DNA of 64,000 nucleotides, taken from Pseudomonas asplenii (lineage in GTDB: Bacteria; Pseudomonadota; Gammaproteobacteria; Pseudomonadales; Pseudomonadaceae). Location: assembly GCF_001293465.1 (NCBI RefSeq), contig NZ_JSYZ01000009.1:15078-79077 (forward strand). The letters run 5' to 3'. Both the position numbers and the translations under genes were made by a program. Under the pieces are notes generated by a model. That model made no database searches. It worked only from the letters and a program-made list of their open reading frames with translations, and was not told the DNA's origin. This document shows positions 57,407-64,000 of the stretch, one piece after another (the first letter of the stretch is position 1; every line of letters starts with the position of its first letter).

Positions 57407-58344
57407 GCAGGGTTCTCCTGAAGCGCCTGATGGCCATCTTCGCGACGGCTGGCAAAGTAGTTGGCGAAATATTGCCGCAGCCCCGGCTTGTCCATGCCTT
57501 CGGCCCATTCCAGCGGGGCGCCGGGGACGATCTGCAAGTCGGTCCAGGGGTCGAAGCCGAGGTCGGTGATGTCGTGCATACGCAGGAAGTAGCGGCGGTT
57601 CACGGCATCGCCGTGCCACAGATGGCGGATGCGCCCCGGCACCACGCCGAGGCGACCCTGGACGCGCTGGTGGAAGCGCCGGCCCCAGGCCTTGAGGTGA
57701 TCGATCTGCCGCGGGTCGTGCTTGAGGGCGTTGCGGATGCAGAAGTTGTAGTCGTCGAAGATCGCATGGGCCATGAAGTGGTCGGCGCTGCCGGAGACGG
57801 CGCACTCGTAGAGCCCCACTTCGTCGAAGATCTCGCGGCGCATGGCCCAACCGTAGCCGGTGTGGCCGTGCAGATCATAGCGGCCGGCGTCCAGGCTGTC
57901 GGGCTGGCGCTGCATGACCGCCGCGAAGGAATGCGCGATATCGGCGGTGGCGCCCTCGACGTTGCCACGCTCCAGGCGCAGGCAGCTTTCGAAGACCTGG
58001 GCCACCGGATACTCGTGCAGCACACATACCAGGTCGCGGGCCCAGGACGGGTTGTCGAAGAGGATGTCGCAGTCGAGCCAGGCGACATGGCGGCAACTGC
58101 CTGGCAGCCAGGAGGCGGCCAGATTGAGCAGGCGCTCCTTCTGCCAGAGCAGCGTGCGGGCGCGGACCTGGATCACGTCCAGACTCGGTGGCAGCTCGAA
58201 GGGTTCATCGCCGAAGGCGCATTCGACGGTGATGCAGGTCACCCCGGCCCGGCGCATGCCGGCAATGAACAGGTCGTAGTTGCTCCGGCGGGTGGCGTAG
58301 CCGCAGGGGTTGAAGTAGGTAGTGATGACAACAAGCCCGTTCAC
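57403..58344 (-). CDS. Glycosyltransferase-like protein (DxD motif)
   Basis: A 313-aa protein with a GT-A type N-terminus (GLVVITTYFNPCGYATRRSNYDLFIAGMRRAGVTCITVECAFGDEPF) and the metal/sugar-nucleotide motif CRHVAWLDCDILFDNPSWARDL (DxD). HTGYGWAMRREIFDEVGLYECAVSGSADHFMAHAIF resembles the acceptor loop. The donor and acceptor are unknown. The start is uncertain: GTG at 58344 brings the domain to the N-terminus as in GT-A enzymes; ATG at 58377 would add 11 residues. It is coupled by a 4-bp overlap to the following coiled-coil gene. Confidence 0.75.
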   Translation of the reverse strand: MNGLVVITTYFNPCGYATRRSNYDLFIAGMRRAGVTCITVECAFGDEPFELPPSLDVIQVRARTLLWQKERLLNLAASWLPGSCRHVAWLDCDILFDNPSWARDLVCVLHEYPVAQVFESCLRLERGNVEGATADIAHSFAAVMQRQPDSLDAGRYDLHGHTGYGWAMRREIFDEVGLYECAVSGSADHFMAHAIFDDYNFCIRNALKHDPRQIDHLKAWGRRFHQRVQGRLGVVPGRIRHLWHGDAVNRRYFLRMHDITDLGFDPWTDLQIVPGAPLEWAEGMDKPGLRQYFANYFASRREDGHQALQENPA

Positions 58345-58529
58345 TGATTGGTTTCCCGGTAAACCGGGCGCCCGCATGGGCGCCCATAACAAAAACAGTG
58401 GGGATAGTGCAATGCACGGAGAGGCTGCGCCTAGCGCTTTCTGCAAACTGGGCCGTCGAATGTGACCCATTGCTCAAGCTGCCTTGGAGTGCCAGACATC
58501 AACGCTCATCACCGAAACATTCCAATATC

Positions 58530-58562
58530 CGGCATTTGCCGGCTACAATATGGCAAATGCCG
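58530..58562. promoter_or_regulatory. Autoregulatory operator of the Xre-RES operon
   Basis: Inverted arms CGGCATTTGCC (58530-58540) and GGCAAATGCCG (58552-58562) flank an 11-bp spacer that contains TACAAT (58544-58549), a good -10 hexamer. Bound antitoxin or toxin-antitoxin complex would block RNA polymerase, the usual autoregulation. It ends 20 bp before the antitoxin ATG. Confidence 0.75.
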
Positions 58563-58582
58563 ATAGTTTCGGGAGGTGTTTC

Positions 58583-59032
58583 ATGTTGGCCGAAGTGATG
58601 CGGGAACCCACCTATGGGGTCTATCGGCGCCGCCTGGAGTACCTGCTGCAGATTCCGACCGACGCCAGCGATCTGGAGATTCACGAGATGATCCAGTTCG
58701 GTTTCGATGCCGAACGGTTGATGAAGCTCTGCGATCAAGGCGACGTCACGCCGCTGGAGCGCGACCGGATCATCCCGCTCAAAACCTTGAAGACGCGGAT
58801 CGCCAAGGAACAGAAGTTGACGGTCGACGAGAGTGATCGGTTGTTCCGTGCCGCGCATATCACCGCAATGGCCTCTGCCATTTTCGGCGATGACCAGAAG
58901 GCCAGGCGCTGGTTGTCCAAACCCAAGGAGCGCTTTTCTGGCAGCAGTCCCATGGCGATGTTCTCGACCATCCAGGGCACCCGCCAGGTCGAGGAGATGC
59001 TGATTCAACTGGCAGAGGGTTTCAGCTTTTGA
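58583..59032 (+). CDS. Xre/MbcA/ParS-type antitoxin
   Basis: A 149-aa antitoxin. The N-terminal Xre-like HTH part is EYLLQIPTDASDLEIHEMIQFGFDAERLMKLCDQ, and the C-terminal DUF2384 (toxin-binding) domain is TVDESDRLFRAAHITAMASAIFGDDQKARRWLSKPKERFSGSSPMAMFSTIQGTRQVEEMLIQLAEG. It neutralises the RES toxin encoded next and represses its own promoter. Start at MLAEVMREP (58583) has GGGAGG 6 bp upstream; earlier in-frame ATGs lie within the operator. Confidence 0.9.
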   Translation: MLAEVMREPTYGVYRRRLEYLLQIPTDASDLEIHEMIQFGFDAERLMKLCDQGDVTPLERDRIIPLKTLKTRIAKEQKLTVDESDRLFRAAHITAMASAIFGDDQKARRWLSKPKERFSGSSPMAMFSTIQGTRQVEEMLIQLAEGFSF

Positions 59033-59484
59033 TCCTCTGGAGAATCAGTGCGTTTGCCGACCTGAGTGGTCGTGGTGGCCTGCTCGCCAGCGGGCGTTGG
59101 CACTCAGCCGGCAGGCCGGTGGTCTACTTGGCCGGGACGCCGGCCGGAGCGATGTTGGAAATTCTGGTCCATCTGGAGGTGGATCAGGAGGATTTCCCAC
59201 AAACCCTGCAATTGCTCAAGGTGGAGATCGCGGACGATGCCAGCCAGTGGCAGCCACCGACGCTGAAGGCAGAATGGGCTGATGACCTGCGCTACACTAA
59301 GAAACTGGGAGATACCTTTCTCTTGAGTAGCCCGGCACTGCTGATGCCGGTCCCCAGTGTGATCATGCCGCATACCCAAAACTACCTGTTCAATCCGCTG
59401 CACCAGGAGTCGACGAAGGCTACTTTAAGCAGCGAAACATTCAGGCTGGATAACCGCCTGCTCAAGAAATTTCATACAGGCTGA
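59029..59484 (+). CDS. RES-domain toxin (NAD+-depleting)
   Basis: A 151-aa RES-family toxin. ILWRISAFADLSGRGGLLASGRWHSAGRPVVYLAGTPAGAMLEILVHLE carries the Arg, Tyr and Glu of the active-site cleft. SSPALLMPVPSVIMPHTQNYLFNPLHQES is the conserved C-terminal motif with Ser and Asn-Pro. Characterised members (MbcT, ParT) degrade or transfer from NAD+. The start is TTG at 59029, overlapping the antitoxin stop by 4 bp (TTGA); the weak start codon would keep toxin below antitoxin. Full length, no frameshift. Confidence 0.9.
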   Translation: MILWRISAFADLSGRGGLLASGRWHSAGRPVVYLAGTPAGAMLEILVHLEVDQEDFPQTLQLLKVEIADDASQWQPPTLKAEWADDLRYTKKLGDTFLLSSPALLMPVPSVIMPHTQNYLFNPLHQESTKATLSSETFRLDNRLLKKFHTG

Positions 59485-59498
59485 TTGGCCTTTCATGC

Positions 59499-59520
59499 AG
59501 GGAGCCTCCCTCGGCTCCCT
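59499..59520. terminator. Hairpin between the RES toxin and a convergent GNAT gene
   Basis: AGGGAGCC-TCCCTC-GGCTCCCT, an 8-bp perfect stem, 15 bp past the toxin stop and 14 bp before the stop of the convergent GNAT gene. No T-run, so moderate confidence as a bidirectional terminator. Confidence 0.5.
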
Positions 59521-59533
59521 CCAACAAGTCCCG

Positions 59534-60331
59534 TCAGGGAGCCAAGCCGTAGGTAATAAACCGAGTGGTCCGGTGGTATCCCAACCGCAGATAAACCGGG
59601 AGTCCCGCATCAGTGGCATGCAATGTGGTACGCCGTAACCCGGTCGCTTCATGGGCCGCCTGCAGGGCGTGGCGCACCGTGGCTTCGCCGAAGCCCTGGC
59701 GCTGGGCGTCGGGCCGGGTCGCGACCAGGGCCACGTAGAGCTGCCCCCGGTTGACGATGGCCGCTGCCGTCGACACCGGCCGGCCGTCCTGGTAGCCGAT
59801 GAACGCAAAGGCCTCCTGCTTCCAGAAATTCGAGCCTGCCAGCCCCGCGCGCCCGGCGTCGAGGGGGGAGCCGTAACCTTCACTGTTGATATCGGCGTAA
59901 TGCTGCAAAGCGACTTCATCCCGGACCCGCTCGAAGGTCAGCAGCGGGTGCCCTGCCGATTGCTCGAATGGCAGGAGGTCACCCACCATGCCCGTGATAT
60001 CCAGGGCAAAGGACAATCGCTCCTCAGCGGCAATCGATTCCAGCGCCTGGCGGGCCGAACCGCCCAGGTAATCCTCGCAGACATACACCAGGCCGTCCTG
60101 GCGCCGGGCACGCAGGTAGGCGGCCCCGGCCCGCAGGCGCTCGCGCAACAGCTGTTCGTCAGTAATTTGCTCGTTGAGAAATACCGCGTTCCAGAACGAA
60201 AAAGGGCTGTCGGCCCAGCACAGCGATAGCCCTGGCTGCTCCGACAGGTCGGCGCCACAACGGTCGCCGGCCAGCACTTTCCACATGGAGATGTATTGTT
60301 CGACAGACTCAATGGCTTCGGGCACGCTCAT
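59534..60331 (-). CDS. GNAT family N-acetyltransferase
   Basis: A 265-aa two-domain GNAT protein. The N-half (residues 1-120) is a degenerate GNAT-like or regulatory domain. The C-half holds motif A VALVATRPDAQRQGFGEATVRHALQAAHEATGLRRTTLHATDAGLPVYLRLGYH with Q-x-x-G-x-G. AVFLNEQITDEQ resembles the N-terminal part of double-GNAT enzymes. Substrate unknown. Start at MSVPEAIESV. Confidence 0.82.
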   Translation of the reverse strand: MSVPEAIESVEQYISMWKVLAGDRCGADLSEQPGLSLCWADSPFSFWNAVFLNEQITDEQLLRERLRAGAAYLRARRQDGLVYVCEDYLGGSARQALESIAAEERLSFALDITGMVGDLLPFEQSAGHPLLTFERVRDEVALQHYADINSEGYGSPLDAGRAGLAGSNFWKQEAFAFIGYQDGRPVSTAAAIVNRGQLYVALVATRPDAQRQGFGEATVRHALQAAHEATGLRRTTLHATDAGLPVYLRLGYHRTTRFITYGLAP

Positions 60332-60456
60332 CTGGTTACCTGCAAGAAAGGTGAATACCCATCAGCTTAGACGGGCTATCAGGACGGGCCCGTAAGGGAG
60401 GCGGGCTCCACCAGGCGAGCCCGGCATACCCCTGCGTTACCGGCCTGGAGACGGGC

Positions 60457-61788
<1,332 letters not shown>

Positions 61789-61835
61789 GGCGACTCCGGG
61801 GCGAAGGCCGCAGCTTAATACAGCTCGCACGCTTC

Positions 61836-61882
61836 TGCCATTTCACTGCCACTGACTGCCATTATTTCCGCCATTTCTGCCA
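61836..61882. promoter_or_regulatory. Helically phased TGCCA repeats, candidate FisR enhancer
   Basis: Five units TGCCA/CGCCA begin at 61836, 61847, 61857, 61869 and 61878, spaced 11, 10, 12 and 9 bp, so they fall on one DNA face. The array ends 82 bp upstream of the -24/-12 promoter of the dioxygenase gene, the usual distance for a sigma54 enhancer, and also lies just upstream of the regulator's own start. Confidence 0.5.
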
Positions 61883-61963
61883 GACTGACTTTCAGATACA
61901 GAAAAGTCCGTCAATCGCGCTGATAAAGGTCAATAAACTGTAGGAAAAATGCACCACAGCCCG

Positions 61964-61980
61964 TTGGCATGCTTATTGAA
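61964..61980 (+). promoter_or_regulatory. Sigma54 promoter of the persulfide dioxygenase/SQR operon
   Basis: TTGGCATG-N4-TTGAA: -24 GG at 61966-61967 and -12 element TTGA in place of TTGC at 61976-61979. Spacing is correct; the -12 box deviates at one base. Confidence 0.7.
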
Positions 61981-62045
61981 ATCCTCGACGAACAAGGGAT
62001 GGCCCGACAACCTCGGCCGCCGCCCCTCTTTGCCTGGAGTACGCA

Positions 62046-62930
62046 ATGAACATCGGCGACAAGCTGACCGTAGAAGCCTTCTTCGATCCCAACACCTGGA
62101 CCATCAGTTACCTGGTGCTGGATCGCGATACCCGCTGCTGTGCGCTGATCGACAGCGTGCTCGACTACGACCCCAAGTCCGGCCGCACCCGCACCGAATC
62201 CGCCGACCGCCTGCTGGCACGCATCCGCGAGCTGGATGCGAAAGTGGAGTGGATCCTGGAGACCCACGTGCATGCCGATCACCTGTCGGCGGCGGCTTAC
62301 CTCAAGCAACAGTTGGGCGCCAAGGTGGCGATCGGCAGCCATATCACCGAAGTGCAACAGGTGTTCGGCGAGCTGTTCAACGAGGGCAGCGCGTTCCGTC
62401 GCGACGGCAGCCAGTTCGACGTGCTGCTGGCCGACAATGGCGAGTTCGCCATCGGCCACCTGCGCGCCACCGCCCTGCACACCCCGGGACACACCCCGGC
62501 GTGCATGAGCTACCTGATTCATGACGGGGACGAGACCGTCGCCTTCGTCGGCGACACCCTGTTCATGCCCGACTACGGCACCGCCCGCTGCGACTTCCCC
62601 GGTGCCGACGCGCGCACCCTGTACCGCTCGATCCAGGGCCTGCTGGCGCTGCCGCCGCAGACCCGGCTGTTCATGTGCCACGACTACCTGCCAGGCGGGC
62701 GTGAACTGCAATACATGACCACCGTGGCCGAACAGCGTGCGCGCAATATCCACATCCACGACGGCATCGACGAGGACACCTTCGTCAACATGCGCGAAGC
62801 CCGTGACGCCACCCTCGACATGCCGGTGCTGATGCTGCCCTCGGTGCAGGTGAACATGCGCAGCGGCCAGTTGCCCGAGCCGGAAGACAACGGCGTGCGC
62901 TACCTGAAAATCCCGCTGAACGCCCTTTGA
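62046..62930 (+). CDS. Persulfide dioxygenase (ETHE1-like MBL-fold)
   Basis: A 294-aa metallo-beta-lactamase-fold dioxygenase that oxidises glutathione persulfide to sulfite in the cytosol. Metal motif His74, His76, Asp78, His79 (THVHADHLSAA), later His ligand in ALHTPGHTPACMSYLI, Asp in FVGDTLFMPDYGTARCDFPGADA, and MCHDYLPGG for the final His. It has no fused rhodanese domain. It is the first gene of a probable operon with SQR. Often annotated as MBL-fold hydrolase or Blh; the neighbouring FisR and SQR support the dioxygenase reading. Confidence 0.88.
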   Translation: MNIGDKLTVEAFFDPNTWTISYLVLDRDTRCCALIDSVLDYDPKSGRTRTESADRLLARIRELDAKVEWILETHVHADHLSAAAYLKQQLGAKVAIGSHITEVQQVFGELFNEGSAFRRDGSQFDVLLADNGEFAIGHLRATALHTPGHTPACMSYLIHDGDETVAFVGDTLFMPDYGTARCDFPGADARTLYRSIQGLLALPPQTRLFMCHDYLPGGRELQYMTTVAEQRARNIHIHDGIDEDTFVNMREARDATLDMPVLMLPSVQVNMRSGQLPEPEDNGVRYLKIPLNAL

Positions 62931-62946
62931 GCCAGGATCCGACTTC

Positions 62947-64000
62947 ATGAATTCGAACAGCAGCAACGCCCCGGTCCAGCACCAGGTCCTGATCATCGGC
63001 GCCGGCGCCGCCGGCATCGCCACCGCCGCCAGCCTGCTGGCCCGTGCCCCCGGCCTGGATATCGCGATCATCGACCCGGCCGACACCCACTATTACCAGC
63101 CGGGCTGGACCCTGGTCGGTGCCGGGGTGTTCAGCCCCGAGTCGACCGCCCGCCCACTGGCCTCGCTGATCCCCCGTGGCGTGCAATGGATCAAGGCCGC
63201 GGTCAGCGCCTTCGAACCGGACGCCAACTGCGTGGTGCTGGCCGACCAGCGTCGCATCGGCTACCGGCAACTGGTGGTCTGCCCCGGCCTGAAACTGAAC
63301 TGGGGCGCCATCGACGGCCTGGAGGACACCCTCGGGCGCAACGGCGTGACCTCCAACTACCGCTACGACCTGGCACCCTACACCTGGAAACAGGTGCAGG
63401 CGCTCAAGGAAGGTCAGGCGCTGTTCTGCCAGCCACCGATGCCGATCAAGTGCGCCGGGGCGCCGCAGAAGGCGCTGTACCTGTCCTGTGACCACTGGTT
63501 GAAAAATGGCCGCCAGGGCCAGGTCAAGGCCAGTTTTCTCAACGCCGGCGCGGTGCTGTTCGGGGTTCCCGACTATGTGCCGGCGCTGATGGAATACATC
63601 GACAAGTACGCCGTGGACCTGCAGTTCGGCCATAACCTGATTGCCGTGGACGGCCCGGCCAGACAGGCGACCTTCGCCCGCACCCTGGCGGACGGCAGCC
63701 GGGAAACCGTGGTGCGCGCCTTCGACCTGCTGCACGTGGTGCCGCCACAGATCGCTCCGGACTTCATCCGCAGCAGCCCGCTGGCCGATGCCGCCGGCTG
63801 GGTCGATGTCGACCCGGCCAGCCTGCGCCATCGCCGGTTCGCCAACATCCACGGCCTGGGTGACGTCACCAACACCAGCAACGCCAAGACCGCCGCGGCG
63901 GCGCGCAAGCAGGCACCAGTGGTGGCGAACAACGTGCTGGTGGCCCTGGGACGACTGACCCGCACGGCGGTCTATGACGGTTATGGCTCCTGCCCACTCA
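62947..64000 (+). CDS. sqr: Sulfide:quinone oxidoreductase (partial, runs off window)
   Basis: Only the first 351 residues are present. A membrane-associated FAD enzyme transferring electrons from sulfide to quinone and making persulfide. FAD site QVLIIGAGAAGIATAASLLAR, second Gly-rich strand, HYYQPGWTLVGAG (typical of SQR), Cys169 in PIKCAGAPQK as the active-site Cys, and GDVTNTSNAKTAAAARKQAP for FAD contact. Cys161 is also present. AGGA precedes the ATG at 62947. Co-transcribed with the persulfide dioxygenase 16 bp upstream. Confidence 0.9.
   Translation, partial: MNSNSSNAPVQHQVLIIGAGAAGIATAASLLARAPGLDIAIIDPADTHYYQPGWTLVGAGVFSPESTARPLASLIPRGVQWIKAAVSAFEPDANCVVLADQRRIGYRQLVVCPGLKLNWGAIDGLEDTLGRNGVTSNYRYDLAPYTWKQVQALKEGQALFCQPPMPIKCAGAPQKALYLSCDHWLKNGRQGQVKASFLNAGAVLFGVPDYVPALMEYIDKYAVDLQFGHNLIAVDGPARQATFARTLADGSRETVVRAFDLLHVVPPQIAPDFIRSSPLADAAGWVDVDPASLRHRRFANIHGLGDVTNTSNAKTAAAARKQAPVVANNVLVALGRLTRTAVYDGYGSCPL

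Overview
The window reads as chromosome of a fluorescent Pseudomonas, most likely of the P. fluorescens complex. The grounds are: high GC, REP-like inverted pairs built on GTAGGAGC...TTGCCCGCGAA, a pyoverdine maturation acylase (PvdQ) beside its usual small winged-helix neighbour, PrrF-type and CrcY-type small RNAs, and a LiuR-controlled leucine pathway. No rRNA, tRNA, CRISPR array or insertion sequence was seen. Assignments come from reading the sequence and from remembered family features; no database search was run.

Layout. 0.1-3.1 kb: LEA-type lipoprotein, GNAT enzyme, and a nitrilase divergent from a LysR regulator. 3.2-7.3 kb: iron/pyoverdine block with a lone FecR-type anti-sigma protein (FpvR candidate), convergent pvdQ under a possible PvdS promoter, and a Fur-like winged-helix protein. 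7.4-10 kb: small membrane and lipoprotein genes, then a LysR regulator divergent from an aldo/keto reductase. 10.1-15.6 kb: tamA-tamB. 15.6-21.2 kb: GNAT, exonuclease III, a PstS-OmpA fusion, and an acyl-CoA dehydrogenase divergent from a LysR regulator. 21.2-29.0 kb: leucine/isovalerate catabolism (liuR, mvaB/liuE, liuA, liuB, liuC, liuD), with a sigma54/CbrB-type small RNA (CrcY) between liuE and liuA and a perfect LiuR-type palindrome before each half.

29.1-33.3 kb: an S24-type phage-like repressor that has lost both catalytic residues, a DUF6124-type protein, a Fur-controlled PrrF small RNA, an M14 carboxypeptidase and an MFS exporter. 33.3-37.4 kb: ferric citrate uptake fecI-fecR-fecA. 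37.6-41.3 kb: antiporter plus basic amino acid decarboxylase (LdcB/LdcA type). 41.4-48.9 kb: PhyH dioxygenase, MFS/LysR pair, LysR with aldehyde dehydrogenase and quinone oxidoreductase, and an unknown protein. 49.0-54.6 kb: methyltransferase, DUF2986 protein, bphO-bphP red-light sensor, MFS transporter. 54.6-58.3 kb: diguanylate cyclase and a two-gene operon of a DxD glycosyltransferase-like protein plus an unrecognised coiled-coil protein. 58.5-59.5 kb: Xre-RES toxin-antitoxin pair with an operator over its -10 box. 59.5-64 kb: GNAT, then a FisR-type sigma54 activator divergent from persulfide dioxygenase and sulfide:quinone oxidoreductase; the last gene runs off the end.

How the genes work together. 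Three iron-linked loci (pvdQ region, PrrF, fecIRA) lie within 35 kb. The Crc decoy RNA sits inside a catabolic cluster that is a plausible Crc target. The sulfide module appears complete as a sensor, promoter and two-enzyme circuit. The least explained items are the glycosyltransferase/coiled-coil pair (56.5-58.3 kb), the catalytically dead S24 repressor with its operators, and the 260-residue protein at 48.1 kb.
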